Positions 32,400 through 40,326 of a stretch of DNA of 64,000 bases are shown piece after piece; the stretch's first letter is position 1, and each line of letters starts with the position of its first letter. A program made the translations under genes and the position numbers. The stretch is from Streptomyces sp. SCSIO 30461 (GTDB lineage Bacteria; Actinomycetota; Actinomycetes; Streptomycetales; Streptomycetaceae), in NCBI RefSeq assembly GCF_037023745.1, contig NZ_CP146101.1, forward strand, positions 5,658,001 through 5,722,000, given 5' to 3'. A model generated the notes under the pieces. It was given only the letters and a program-made list of their open reading frames with translations, did no database searches and was not told the origin of the DNA.

Positions 32400-33644
32400 T
32401 CAGTGCCGTTCCGGGGTGCGGATCCTGGAGTGCAAGGGCCAGCACAGGACAGCCCCGAGCGCGCCAGCACCGCAGATAACCCAAGTCGCGGTGATACCCC
32501 CGCCATGGTTGAGCGACCACGCGGCGAGGAGAGGCGCGGTGACGACGGCCAGCGCGAGGTTGCTGCCCCACAGGCCGGCGTACCGTCCGTGTGCTCCAGG
32601 CGGGGCAAGATGGCTGACAAGATCTCCTGCCGCGATGAAGAGGATGATCTCCCCGGGTACAGCAGCGGCAGCGGCAAAGCAGTATCCGACCGTGGAGTCG
32701 GCCAGGCCGGAGAGTCCCATGCCGATGCCGAGGAGGAGGGAGCTGGCGGCGAGCAAGCCGGTCATGGGGCCGCCTTGTGCAGCGCGTCTACTGAGCCAAG
32801 GGGTCAAGAAGGGGGAAAGAAGGAGTACGGCGGCTGCGTTTGCCACCTGCGTCCACCCGTACGCGGTCGCGTCGAGGCCGTCCGAGCTCATAAGCATCGG
32901 CAGTGCCGTGAACACACTGCCGGCGCAGGTGAGAGCACAGAGGCTGGCCAGGCAGAGCAACCACAGGCGGCTGTCACGCAGGGCGTCGAGGTAGCTCGGA
33001 GGGCTGCAGTCCAGGCCCGGGCCGGCTCTTCGGCTTCGGGGCGGGGGTGGGAGCAGGAGCACCGCGGCGAGCCCGAACAGTGCGCAGGCGCAAGCGTTGA
33101 TCCAGAACAGCGTCGGCAGTCCTGCTGTGGCAGCGAGGTACCCACCCAGTGATCCAGTCAGCGCGGCTCCGATGTTGACGCAGAAGTGGCGCCACCCGCT
33201 TACGAGTATCTGCTGCGCTTTGGAGGGAAAGGTGTCGTCGATGAGTGCCGTGATCACCGGCCGTGCTGCGTCATATACCACTCCGGTGAGGAATGCCGAT
33301 ACGAGGAGTGCCACTGGAGACCGCACTTCAGCAAGCACCGGCAGCGTCACGGTAGCTGCTCCCATGGCGTAGCCAAGCGTCGCGCGTGGGCCGAATCGGT
33401 CGGACAACCATCCGCACCCGACCTGTCCTGCGAGCCAGCCGGCGCCGAAGCTGGCCACGATCCAGCCGGTCATATGGGAGGAGAAGCCGAGGTTGTTGGC
33501 GTGGTAAGGGAGGAAGGGGTAGGCGAAGCCGAAGGCGCGGATGGTGAAGGTTCCGATGAATGCCGCCCAGATGATGGGCGGCCAGCGGCGCGCCTTGGTA
33601 TCGGGTTCGGGGTCGGTCTGCGGCATAGCAACGGCAGAAGGCAT
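32400..33644 (-). CDS. Major facilitator superfamily (MFS) transporter
   Basis: 414 residues from ATG 33644 (GGAG upstream). About twelve hydrophobic helices in two halves. The MFS motif A is visible between helices 2 and 3 as GWLSDRFGPRATLG, and helix 4/5 shows FLTGVVYDAARPVITALID. A central polar loop (PPPRSRRAGPGLDCSPPSYL) separates the halves. Probably a proton-coupled drug or metabolite exporter; the substrate cannot be inferred. It is an unusual gene for this small-gene array and may be cargo. It ends 10 bases before the start of the small gene at 32389. Confidence 0.85.
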   Translation of the reverse strand: MPSAVAMPQTDPEPDTKARRWPPIIWAAFIGTFTIRAFGFAYPFLPYHANNLGFSSHMTGWIVASFGAGWLAGQVGCGWLSDRFGPRATLGYAMGAATVTLPVLAEVRSPVALLVSAFLTGVVYDAARPVITALIDDTFPSKAQQILVSGWRHFCVNIGAALTGSLGGYLAATAGLPTLFWINACACALFGLAAVLLLPPPPRSRRAGPGLDCSPPSYLDALRDSRLWLLCLASLCALTCAGSVFTALPMLMSSDGLDATAYGWTQVANAAAVLLLSPFLTPWLSRRAAQGGPMTGLLAASSLLLGIGMGLSGLADSTVGYCFAAAAAVPGEIILFIAAGDLVSHLAPPGAHGRYAGLWGSNLALAVVTAPLLAAWSLNHGGGITATWVICGAGALGAVLCWPLHSRIRTPERH

Positions 33645-34028
33645 TGGTGCTCCATCTGTGTTCAGGGTCCCTCTCGGGCGTGGCCGTGCCAGGCCAAGGT
33701 CAGATCCTCGAAAGGCGGATGAAGACCGCAATCCAGGCGTCGGCGGCGGCTGTCGGAACATCGGTCTGGTCAGGTGCCGCAGCGAGCGGCGGAGGATGCG
33801 TGAGCCGACGACGCCGGCCACGGAAGGGCGCGGCGCGATCGGCCGTAGGTCGCGCCCGGCGAAGAGGCCGCCGACGACCGGAGTGCACGTGCCCTTGCTG
33901 CCTGTCAGCAGGTCACGTCCGATGCGGTGGCAGAGGAGATGAGGAGTTCCGGGGGATGCGCCCTTGGACACCTCAACGAAGAGCGAGGGATCCTGCGAGA
34001 CCGCAGTCGAAGGGCAGGGAACAGCGGC
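33645..34028. other. Leader region of the MFS gene; no gene seen
   Basis: The MFS frame stays open to 33971, but the translation upstream of 33644 is Arg/Pro-rich without ribosome sites. Nothing else coding is visible on either strand. It should hold the MFS promoter; no clear hexamers were found. Confidence 0.4.
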
Positions 34029-34139
34029 TCAGCGTGTCTCGCTGTAGCCGCACTCGTAGCACGTGTGCGTGACCCTCTGGTCAGAGCGGACACCACAGGC
34101 GCTCGACTCCATGTCGCTGGCACAGTTCGGGCAGTTCAT
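34029..34139 (-). CDS. 36-residue zinc-ribbon protein
   Basis: ATG at 34139 with CCAGGAGT seven bases upstream. Two CxxC pairs, MNCPNCASDM and HTCYECGYSE, about 25 residues apart, make a complete four-cysteine zinc ribbon. First and only gene of a unit preceded by the GATCAGC palindrome at 34186. It may bind nucleic acid or another protein; its small size leaves no room for another domain. Confidence 0.8.
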   Translation of the reverse strand: MNCPNCASDMESSACGVRSDQRVTHTCYECGYSETR

Positions 34140-34185
34140 GGCTCGACTCCTGGCATGACGAGGATGTTCTTCAATGCCAGACCCG

Positions 34186-34202
34186 GATCAGCTCCGCTGA
34201 TC
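34186..34202. promoter_or_regulatory. GATCAGC-TCC-GCTGATC palindrome before the zinc-ribbon gene
   Basis: GATCAGC (34186-34192), TCC, GCTGATC (34196-34202). Lies between the terminator at 34260-34311 and the start at 34139, like the sites at 22192 and 26989. Confidence 0.65.
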
Positions 34203-34259
34203 CCTTGCACTCACCGCCTTCACGAGGCAAGCAAGGTGAGCCACGAAGAAGAAAAAACA

Positions 34260-34311
34260 CAGCACCCCGGCGCCGCTGCTGCCCGAAGGCAGAGCGCGCA
34301 CCGGGGTGCTG
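34260..34311 (-). terminator. Rho-independent terminator downstream of ssb
   Basis: Stem CAGCACCCCGG (34260-34270) / CCGGGGTGCTG (34301-34311). Read on the minus strand it is followed by TGTTTTTTCTTCTTCG, a strong T-run. Between it and the ssb stop (34312-34520) there is 200 bases without a complete gene. Confidence 0.8.
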
Positions 34312-34520
34312 GGGAAGCCGGATCCGCGGAGATCTCCAGGGACGCGCCGCAGGATACCGATGTTGCGGGTGACGGTGGTCTCTTCCTGCTTGTCGGTGAG
34401 ATTGATGCGGACGCGGGTCCGCGGACAGAGACTTGGGCATGTGGCGCTCTTGGTGAAGGTTCGAGGATCGGTTCTATGCGCCCGTACAAGCTCGTCGGCG
34501 GGGTGAAGCTCTACAGACCA

Positions 34521-35012
34521 TCAAGCGGTCGTGAAGGGCAACTGCTCGTCCTGCACGGCACTGGCGTACGCAGCCGCGGGCGCTGCAGCGGCGACCGGGG
34601 CGGGAGCCTGGGCCCGCAGGTTCTGGTTCTGGCCCTCGGCCTTGGTGACGCGCTTGGCCAGGCGGGCCTGGGTGGTGGCGCGGGATTCTAGAAACGAGAT
34701 GTTCTGGATCTCGAGCTTGAGCTCGAAGACCTCGGCACCGTTCTTGGTGTAGCAGTTCAGGCGGGGCTCGTAGCTGAGAGCCACCAGGTCACCCTTGTGC
34801 ACGTGGGCGAACGGCCCGGTGCCCTGCGTCTCTGCACGGACGAAGGCCTCGAAGGGCAGCGCGTCCGAGATGCGGTTGCCCTGACGGTCGGTGTAGTCGC
34901 GGTCGACGAAGGCGGTGAGCATGACCTTCTTGGAGCCGTCCCTGTTCTCGAAGACCTTCGGGTCGTTCGCCAGGCGGCCGATGACGGAAGCAGTGCTGTT
35001 CGGGTTCGCCAT
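34521..35012 (-). CDS. ssb: Single-stranded DNA-binding protein
   Basis: 163 residues from ATG 35012 (AAGGAGAA). The N-terminal OB-fold: TASVIGRLANDPKVFENRDG, KKVMLTAFVDRDYTD, DALPFEAFVRAETQGTGPFA, HKGDLVALSYEPRLNCY. Then a flexible Ala/Pro/Gln tail and an acidic tip DEQLPFTTA, a variant of the DDDIPF tip that recruits RecJ, RecQ and primosome partners but with three extra residues after the LPF. RecJ is encoded on the same element. It has three palindromes upstream (35117-35221) and its own terminator. Confidence 0.88.
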   Translation of the reverse strand: MANPNSTASVIGRLANDPKVFENRDGSKKVMLTAFVDRDYTDRQGNRISDALPFEAFVRAETQGTGPFAHVHKGDLVALSYEPRLNCYTKNGAEVFELKLEIQNISFLESRATTQARLAKRVTKAEGQNQNLRAQAPAPVAAAAPAAAYASAVQDEQLPFTTA

Positions 35013-35116
35013 GATGGATTCTCCTTGAATACAGCGCAGCGCCCGGATCGATGTCATCGTCCGCGCGCAGTAGGTGGGTTGCTGAGATGTTCAGTTGTCT
35101 GTCATGCCACCATCCG

Positions 35117-35221
35117 GATCAGCTTCGCTGATCAGATGATGTCCTCTTCCCGTACTTCTTCCGAATCAGCTGCGCTGATCGAATGCTTTGTCATTTCGAG
35201 TCCCGAATCGGCTTTGCCGAT
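35117..35221. repeat. Three tandem GATCAGC-type palindromes upstream of ssb
   Basis: GATCAGC-TTC-GCTGATC (35117-35133), ATCAGC-TGC-GCTGAT (35165-35179) and ATCGGC-TTT-GCCGAT (35207-35221), spaced 48 and 42 bases. They form the upstream region of ssb; the last two overlap the 3' end of the upstream gene. Compensating changes in the third copy (AG to GG, CT to CC) keep its symmetry. Confidence 0.75.
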
Positions 35222-35789
35222 CAGACTCGTGCTTGCGCACCTCGATGACGTTCGGGATGCCGTTGAGAGTCGCGAGCCACGCTCCGGGCGGTCCGGTCAG
35301 GCGAGCCGTTGCGGTGCTGTCCGGGTTCTGCGCCCATCCGGCCAGCGCTGTGCGGCGCGCGTCCTCCTCGTCCAGCGCCCGGACAGTGGTGGTGATCGGA
35401 GCCGTGATCGTGACCGTGAAGGTCTTGAGCGCCGGTGCCTTCCTGTGCCATTTGCGGTACTGAGTAACGGCGTGCTGGTAGCGCACCAGCTCCTTCACGT
35501 ACTGCTCGATGCGCACGAATCCGCGGGCCGAGTCGTGGCCGGTGGTATCGATGTCGCTGAACCGCACCCACTCCCCGGTACCGATCCCGCAGGGGCCGGA
35601 ACGCTCGTAGAGGGTGTCCAGCGGGGCGCCCGCGGACTTCGCCTTCGCGCACCAGTCCTTGATGTACTCGGCGTGCGACCCGATTTCTACGGCCCAGGCG
35701 ACCATGTGCAGGTAGCCGTGGTGCTCGGCGGGATCGGTGACGTGGCTGATGGCGCCACCGTAGGGTGGGTTGAACTTCGGCTCCCGCAT
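35166..35789 (-). CDS. Hypothetical protein, 207 aa
   Basis: ATG at 35789. Motifs: MREPKFNPPYGGAISHVTDP, HMVAWAVEIGSHAEYIKDWC, SGPCGIGTGEWVRFSDIDTT, then a basic helical part and beta strands (TFTVTITAPITTTVRALDEE). The last 20 residues are encoded by two of the regulatory palindromes, so the natural end may be a little earlier. Follows a frameshifted gene in the same unit. Function unknown. Confidence 0.75.
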   Translation of the reverse strand: MREPKFNPPYGGAISHVTDPAEHHGYLHMVAWAVEIGSHAEYIKDWCAKAKSAGAPLDTLYERSGPCGIGTGEWVRFSDIDTTGHDSARGFVRIEQYVKELVRYQHAVTQYRKWHRKAPALKTFTVTITAPITTTVRALDEEDARRTALAGWAQNPDSTATARLTGPPGAWLATLNGIPNVIEVRKHESDRQSRFGTRNDKAFDQRS

Positions 35790-35791
35790 GG

Positions 35792-36133
35792 TCAGCTCTC
35801 CTTGATCGCGGTGTAGGGGGTGACGGTCGGGATGTAGAGCCAGCGTCCGTCGATCCGGCACTTCGAGGAGAAGCCGGTCAGGTGCGCGCCGCGGTTCGGG
35901 TACAGCGGCTCGACGCCTTCGTTTTGAGTCGATGGACTTGATCCGCCAGTCGGCCGGGCCTTCCTCGTTGCCGTCGATGAAGGCCCCGTTCGCGGTGACC
36001 ATGGCCTCGTTGTCGTTGACGAGGTGGGAGTACTCGCCGCGGCATGGGGCGTAGTCATTGATGTACGTGAACATGAACGAGCCGCCGTCGGGGCGAAGTC
36101 TTCCTCCGGGTCCGGGGTGATCTCCTTGCTCAC
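35792..36133 (-). CDS. Hypothetical protein, about 113 aa (two frame changes)
   Basis: GTG at 36133 overlaps the previous stop (GTGA): SKEITPDPEEDFAP; after one missing base near 36097, GGSFMFTYINDYAPCRGEYS and NDNEAMVTANGAFIDGNEEG; then an extra A in a four-A run near 35933, after which NEGVEPLYPNRGAHLTGFSS and RIDGRWLYIPTVTPYTAIKE to a stop at 35792. Both corrections are single bases and one is in a homopolymer. Unknown function. Confidence 0.55.
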   Translation of the reverse strand: MSKEITPDPEEDFAPTAARSCSRTSMTTPHAAASTPTSSTTTRPWSPRTGPSSTATRKARPTGGSSPSTQNEGVEPLYPNRGAHLTGFSSKCRIDGRWLYIPTVTPYTAIKES

Positions 36134-36477
36134 AGACCGCCCGCCTTCCGGTCCTGCTCGCGTGCCACGGCCTGCTTCTCCGCGTCCAGACGGTCCCGGC
36201 GGTGCTCCGCTTCCTCCGTGACGAGGGCCGTCTTCTCGATGTCGTAATCGACCATGTCCACCTCGGGCACGTTCGGGTCGCCGTGCAGGTGCATGAACAC
36301 CGTGTGCGCGGTCGGTCGAGTCGACCCGAACGGGCTCGTCGTGATGAACCGCGTGAACGCCTGCCCGTCCAGCTTCCGTGTGCCGTCCTCGTCGGCCTCG
36401 TAGAAGGTGACCTTCCACTCCTGGCGCAGGCCCTCGGCTGCGGCCGCGCGAGCCGCCTCGAGTTCGTCCTTCTTCAC
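36130..36477 (-). CDS. Hypothetical protein, 115 aa
   Basis: GTG at 36477 with AAGGAAGG upstream, overlapping the preceding stop. Charged and helical at both ends (KKDELEAARAAAAEGLRQEW, TALVTEEAEHRRDRLDAEKQ) with a beta centre (KVTFYEADEDGTRKLDGQAF). In the tightly packed run 35.8-38.4 kb where five genes overlap by four bases. No family recognised. Confidence 0.75.
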   Translation of the reverse strand: MKKDELEAARAAAAEGLRQEWKVTFYEADEDGTRKLDGQAFTRFITTSPFGSTRPTAHTVFMHLHGDPNVPEVDMVDYDIEKTALVTEEAEHRRDRLDAEKQAVAREQDRKAGGL

Positions 36478-37001
36478 GTCCAGCGTCCTTCCTTGTCGCG
36501 GTGCCGGTAGACATCGGTGTGGTCGTGCTCGTACCAGAGCGTCAGCCGTTGCAGCGTCCCGAAGTGCGCCGAGTGCAGCACTAGGTGCTTGCGGTCGGTC
36601 CAGTGCTGCCGGTCGGGCTTCTGCTCGCCGGTCGCCGGCCGGTACAGGGCGGTGTGGACCAGCCAGGCGACCCGCAGGCCGCGGTGGAGCTTGATGATGT
36701 GCCAGCTGTCGCACCAGCCGTCCGGGTCACGCGGCCACGAGTCCGCGGTGCCGATCCCGGACCCCACGAAGTCACGCCGCTCGATCAGGACCGGCGTGAC
36801 CGGGTGCGCCGACTTGCGGTGCCGGTATTCGCCGTGCCGGATCAGCTCCGAGGCGAGGACCGGCCAGCCGTCCCGGGCTAGCGCGAACGGCTCGCCGGCG
36901 ACGTCGTTGAAGCCGGTGAACAACCACCGCTGGCTGTAGGGGTCCTGGAAGACGTCGCCGACCTCGATGCCCTCCGGGCCCGGCTTCATCGCGCCCGTCA
37001 C
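36474..37001 (-). CDS. Hypothetical protein, 175 aa
   Basis: GTG at 37001 and stop at 36474 both overlap neighbours (GTGA). Trp/His-rich: VGDVFQDPYSQRWLFTGFND, SWPRDPDGWCDSWHIIKLHR, RVAWLVHTALYRPATGEQKP. The beginning GIEVGDVFQD and the short gene after it share a 'parameter before value' style seen in small phage proteins with an SH3-like beta barrel; this is only a pattern remark. Confidence 0.75.
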   Translation of the reverse strand: MTGAMKPGPEGIEVGDVFQDPYSQRWLFTGFNDVAGEPFALARDGWPVLASELIRHGEYRHRKSAHPVTPVLIERRDFVGSGIGTADSWPRDPDGWCDSWHIIKLHRGLRVAWLVHTALYRPATGEQKPDRQHWTDRKHLVLHSAHFGTLQRLTLWYEHDHTDVYRHRDKEGRWT

Positions 37002-37204
37002 GGCTTCACCCCGGCGATGCTCGTCAGGACAGCCTTCTCCCACTCACCGAGCCGGTCTGCCAGGAGCAGCCGGTCTCCATCGATCCCCCGGAAGGTCACC
37101 AGCAGGCCCTCCAGGTAGAACTTGTCGCCGGGACGCAGCACACGGCCACGGGACTCCCCGCAGTAGTGAAACGTCATCTTCGGTTCGAACGCCGTATGGC
37201 TCAT
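36998..37204 (-). CDS. Small hypothetical protein, 68 aa
   Basis: ATG at 37204 with GGGAGGCAA; upstream residues of a longer frame to 37237 are rejected. Beta-rich: FEPKMTFHYCGESRGRVLRP, GDKFYLEGLLVTFRGIDGDR, LLLADRLGEWEKAVL. A likely small barrel, which fits the GDKFYL/LLVTFRGIDG pattern. Overlaps the next gene by 4 bases. Confidence 0.72.
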   Translation of the reverse strand: MSHTAFEPKMTFHYCGESRGRVLRPGDKFYLEGLLVTFRGIDGDRLLLADRLGEWEKAVLTSIAGVKP

Positions 37205-37279
37205 GAGTTGCCTCCCGGGAAGCGAAGAGCGGCCCACCAGAATTGGGTGAGCCGCTGAGTCGTTGTGGCGTCCTCGGGT

Positions 37280-37576
37280 CTACTGTTCTTCGTGACAGAG
37301 CCCGTTGTCGATGAGGTACGTCTTGTCGGCAGCGAGCTGCCGGATCTTCTCGATATAGCTGGAGCTGGTCCTGGCCCGTGCTGCGGCTGCGTCCCTGATG
37401 ATCCTCATTGCGGACTGCCACTCTTCTGCGCTGCCTTCTGCCTGTTGTGTCTGCTGTAGTCGTCCGATCAGGCGGTAGGACCGCACGAGATCCTGGGCCA
37501 AGTCGCTCGGTGCGGGAAGCGGCATGTGGTGGAGGCTTCCCCACGGCGTGGTGAGCAGCGCGGTCGAGCTGACCAT
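37280..37576 (-). CDS. Hypothetical protein, 98 aa, helical
   Basis: ATG at 37576 lies 15 bases after the corrected end of the upstream gene. Helical sequence with Gln and Ala: DLAQDLVRSYRLIGRLQQTQ, EEWQSAMRIIRDAAAARART, SYIEKIRQLAADKTYLID. It ends near 37280, 75 bases before the next start, and probably ends a co-transcribed group. Confidence 0.72.
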   Translation of the reverse strand: MVSSTALLTTPWGSLHHMPLPAPSDLAQDLVRSYRLIGRLQQTQQAEGSAEEWQSAMRIIRDAAAARARTSSSYIEKIRQLAADKTYLIDNGLCHEEQ

Positions 37577-37591
37577 AGCGATCTTCGTTGG

Positions 37592-37973
37592 TCAGGTGTT
37601 CCTCTCGAAGATGAAGACGCGCCCGTTCTCCTGGACGAAGGTCTCGTCTTCCCTGAGCACGTACTCAGTTGCGGCAGGTGAGGGACGCGTACGACTTCTC
37701 GGCCTCGACCCGAACGTTGTGGGCGAGCTGCCTGTCGAACTGTACGTCCGTCAGCTTCTTCGTGCCGTCGGCTGCGGCCACGCCGATGTTCTCGCGGACT
37801 TCCTCGAGCGTTGTGAACCGCTGATCGTCGGCGTCAGCGTCCCAGCGAGAGCACCGGACGGCGACCTCCCACATCCGGATGCGGACCCACACGTTCTCGA
37901 TGTTCCGCGCGGTGATCTTCTCGATGCCGATGATCCGCAGCATCCTCGCCAGATGCTCCTGCACGTCGCTCAC
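37592..37973 (-). CDS. Hypothetical protein, about 127 aa (one frame change)
   Basis: ATG at 37973 overlaps the upstream stop (ATGA). MSDVQEHLARMLRIIGIEKI, TARNIENVWVRIRMWEVAVR, FTTLEEVRENIGVAAADGTK, then near 37680 the frame moves and gives PSPAATEYVLREDETFVQEN, GRVFIFERNT and a stop at 37592, directly before the next gene. Read without the change it ends at 37665 (SLTCRN). The corrected tail looks coding and has a proper junction. Unknown function. Confidence 0.65.
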
Positions 37974-38428
37974 CGGTGCCCCTTCATCTCACGCACTAGG
38001 AACAGGAGTTCATCTGCGAACTCGGTCCTGATCTCGCCGATGAGCTTGCGGTCGGGGTAGCCCTCCGCAGGGTCCGGGATGTTTTCGTACACCCGCGAGT
38101 GTCCGATCCGCTCGCCGCCGGTCAGCCGGAACCGAAGCCCGTCGAACTGTGCGGCGTACCGGCAGACCTCGGCGGTCATGGTGCAGTCGCACAGCGGGAC
38201 GACCTTCTCCACGATCGGGCGTCCCGCGACCCCCTTGGGGCTACGCTGCCGGTACAGGATCCGCTCGATGTCCTGCTGATTGTTCAGCGAGGTGATCGGC
38301 TCCGAGGCGTGATCGACGAGAACGACCTCGTCGACCGCACGCGGCATCTCGTCGTACGACAGCCCATTCTTGATCGCCGGGTAGAACACCCACGTCACCT
38401 CGACGCGCTGCGTGCCCATCAGACTCAT
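37970..38428 (-). CDS. Hypothetical protein, 152 aa
   Basis: ATG at 38428 has AAGGGAG upstream. Beta-rich start MGTQRVEVTWVFYPAIKNGL, a helical middle (NNQQDIERILYRQRSPKGVA), Cys motif LCDCTMTAEVCRYA, and a C-terminal acidic helix GEIRTEFADELLFLVREMKG. Overlaps the following gene by four bases. No family recognised. Confidence 0.75.
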   Translation of the reverse strand: MSLMGTQRVEVTWVFYPAIKNGLSYDEMPRAVDEVVLVDHASEPITSLNNQQDIERILYRQRSPKGVAGRPIVEKVVPLCDCTMTAEVCRYAAQFDGLRFRLTGGERIGHSRVYENIPDPAEGYPDRKLIGEIRTEFADELLFLVREMKGHR

Positions 38429-38467
38429 GTTGTACTCCCTTGGGTGAATTTTTCGGCTGGGCCTCAA

Positions 38468-39068
38468 CTAGCTTTCGGGGGTGAGCCGGTTGTTGGCCCA
38501 TTCATCGGCGTGCTGCTCAAGCCACTCGAAGACGTCCTGGTGCCCGGACTGCGTCTGGGGCCGGAGCACCCAGAGGTAGTCCTTCTTCGGAAGGGGCTTG
38601 CCGAGGTCCGGGCTGTAGACATAGGCGTACGGCGCGCCGTTCCAGGTGAAGTTCCACCGCTTGCAGTCCGCGTCGGTGCGCTGCGTGTGCCAGGGGGGGG
38701 TGGCTGCCGACGGGACGCTCGTAGCCGCCGAGGTCCGTCCATTCGTTCATGCGGCCGGATTGCCAGCCATTGCGCATGGCCTCGTAGATCCACTCCTGCC
38801 AGTTCCCGACGATGCACTCCTTGCCGTACGGCGGCCGGTGCTTCTGCACCCAGGCGGTGCGCGCGGGGTCGGAGTCCTGGGAGACACCGGTGACTCCGAG
38901 GGCCTCAAAGACGGCCAGCTCCCAGCCGTTGCAGCGGCCCATCAGCCACTTGGTGGTGATCCGCGTGAGGGTGCGGCCGGACGCCGCGAGTTCGATCACC
39001 GGCTTCCAGTTGTTCTGCTCGGCCGGGGTCATCTCGATGTGCAGGCCGCCTGTGTAGCGGACCTCCAT
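38468..39068 (-). CDS. Hypothetical protein, about 200 aa (frame broken at a G8 run)
   Basis: ATG at 39068: GLHIEMTPAEQNNWKPVIEL, RITTKWLMGRCNGWELAVFE, VQKHRPPYGKECIVGNWQEW up to YERPVGSHPP. At an eight-G run (38693-38700) the frame is lost; with seven Gs it continues WHTQRTDADCKRWNFTWNGA, YVYSPDLGKPLPKKDYLWVL, FEWLEQHADEWANNRLTPES to a stop at 38468. Both halves are plainly coding, so the gene is intact apart from the homopolymer length. Unknown function. Confidence 0.7.
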
Positions 39069-39131
39069 CGCGCCCGTCGACGGGCCCCAGGATCGGCTCG
39101 TTCAGGGGTACTGGGTGTAAGGGAGGAACGC

Positions 39132-39269
39132 TCAGCCTCGGGGCTTCACCCACACGTAGCCGTGCACCGTGTCGTGGGCGACCATGCGGACGACGAGAAA
39201 GCCGGTGGCGCAGTTGCTGTGCGCGGGCAGGAGGGCGACGTGCTTGGTGAGTCCGGGCAGCACACTCAT
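39132..39269 (-). CDS. Small hypothetical protein, 45 aa
   Basis: ATG at 39269 overlaps the stop of the upstream gene (GGAGGCATGA) and has that GGAGG as ribosome site. Sequence SVLPGLTKHVALLPAHSNCA then TGFLVVRMVAHDTVHGYVWV. Good coding pattern for its length; function unknown. Confidence 0.62.
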   Translation of the reverse strand: MSVLPGLTKHVALLPAHSNCATGFLVVRMVAHDTVHGYVWVKPRG

Positions 39270-39892
39270 GCCTCCGGTGAGGGGAAGATGCGGTACTGGC
39301 GGATGCGCCGCCCGACCGGCCCCCAGGCTCCGGCGAGTTCCTGTACCGAGTCCGAGGACATCAGTCGGCGCGGCTTCCACGCCAGCACGTCGTGGAACGC
39401 CGCCTCCGAGGACCACAGCCGCACGAAGTGCTCGCCGCGCCTCCATGTGGCGAAGGCCAGGCTGCCGGAGTCAGTCACCAGGTTGTGGAAGTGCCACGCG
39501 ACCGTGCGCTCGCCCTTCCCGCCGGTGTTGTCGATCTCCTCGGTCGGCGGCAGGTCCGGCTGCTCCTGCCGCCAGTACCGGCCGCAGGAGCGGGCCTGCT
39601 CCAGGATCTCGCCGGCCAGAACCTCGCCGGCCGCCGTCAGTGTGTACGCGCACAGGCCGCCGTTCGGGTCGTCGGGCTCAGGGGCGATGTTCAGCAGGCC
39701 ACGGTGCTTGAGACTCCAGGTCACGTCGACCAGCTCGGCGATCGGGTTCGTGGTCTCGCGGTGCAGGATCGTGCGCAGGCGGTCGGACTCGACGCCGGCC
39801 CGGGGGTGGGCCAGGGCAAGCAGCAGCACCTGACGCTCCAGCTTCCGCTCGATCGCCAGGTCCTCGAACCAGTCGAAGTAGGGTGCAGCCAT
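39266..39892 (-). CDS. Hypothetical protein, 208 aa, with a winged-helix-like centre
   Basis: ATG at 39892 overlaps the upstream stop. Start MAAPYFDWFEDLAIERKLER; the middle LLALAHPRAGVESDRLRTIL, AELVDVTWSLKHRGLLNIAP, AYTLTAAGEVLAGEILEQA has the helix-turn-helix-wing order of a winged-helix DNA-binding domain (TLTAAGE is the wing end). The last third is beta-rich (TVAWHFHNLVTDSGSLAFAT). A transcription-factor role is an inference from fold pattern. Confidence 0.75.
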   Translation of the reverse strand: MAAPYFDWFEDLAIERKLERQVLLLALAHPRAGVESDRLRTILHRETTNPIAELVDVTWSLKHRGLLNIAPEPDDPNGGLCAYTLTAAGEVLAGEILEQARSCGRYWRQEQPDLPPTEEIDNTGGKGERTVAWHFHNLVTDSGSLAFATWRRGEHFVRLWSSEAAFHDVLAWKPRRLMSSDSVQELAGAWGPVGRRIRQYRIFPSPEA

Positions 39893-40323
39893 CAGCGGAT
39901 GTTCTCCTCGTTCTCGTTGCTGGGCTTGCGCCACTCGAAGACGCCGGGGCTGATATAGGTCTCCACCAGTTCCCCGTTCTTGATCAGGTCGATTTCGGCC
40001 CGCTCCTCGTCGGTGAAGTCGCGGTACCGCCAGTGCTCGTCTGAGAGCGGCAGCCGGGTCGTGTCGAAGGACTGGCCGTGTAGGCGCACACCCTGCTCGC
40101 GGGCGGCGTCCACCTCGGCCGCGGGCGCGATGCGCCGCTCCGGGCAGTTCTCGCAGTACGCGCCCCATCGATCCGGGTTGCCCTCGCGCGGGACGAACTC
40201 CAAGACGTGCGTCGCCTCGTTGTCGCAGAACGCGGCGCTGCACGTGACAAGCATTCCGCGGCTGTTGAATCGGGATCCCGACCCGGTCGTCATGCCGCCG
40301 GGGAGCTTCACTCGGTTCTGCAT
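39892..40323 (-). CDS. Hypothetical protein, 143 aa, Cys4 motif
   Basis: ATG at 40323, four bases after the stop of the upstream gene. N-terminal VTCSAAFCDNEATHVLEFVP and AYCENCPERR give two Cys pairs, a typical zinc ribbon of phage-encoded proteins. C-terminal half is acidic (DEHWRYRDFTDEERAEIDLI) and ends SNENEENIR. Unknown role. Confidence 0.75.
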   Translation of the reverse strand: MQNRVKLPGGMTTGSGSRFNSRGMLVTCSAAFCDNEATHVLEFVPREGNPDRWGAYCENCPERRIAPAAEVDAAREQGVRLHGQSFDTTRLPLSDEHWRYRDFTDEERAEIDLIKNGELVETYISPGVFEWRKPSNENEENIR

Positions 40324-40326
40324 GGC

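Noticed and set aside
34312..34520. Possible gene between ssb and its terminator (reading TRVRINLTDKQEETTVTRNI)
   Set aside because: The stretch looks coding but has no start codon and no stop before the terminator; it could be a broken gene, but support is too thin.
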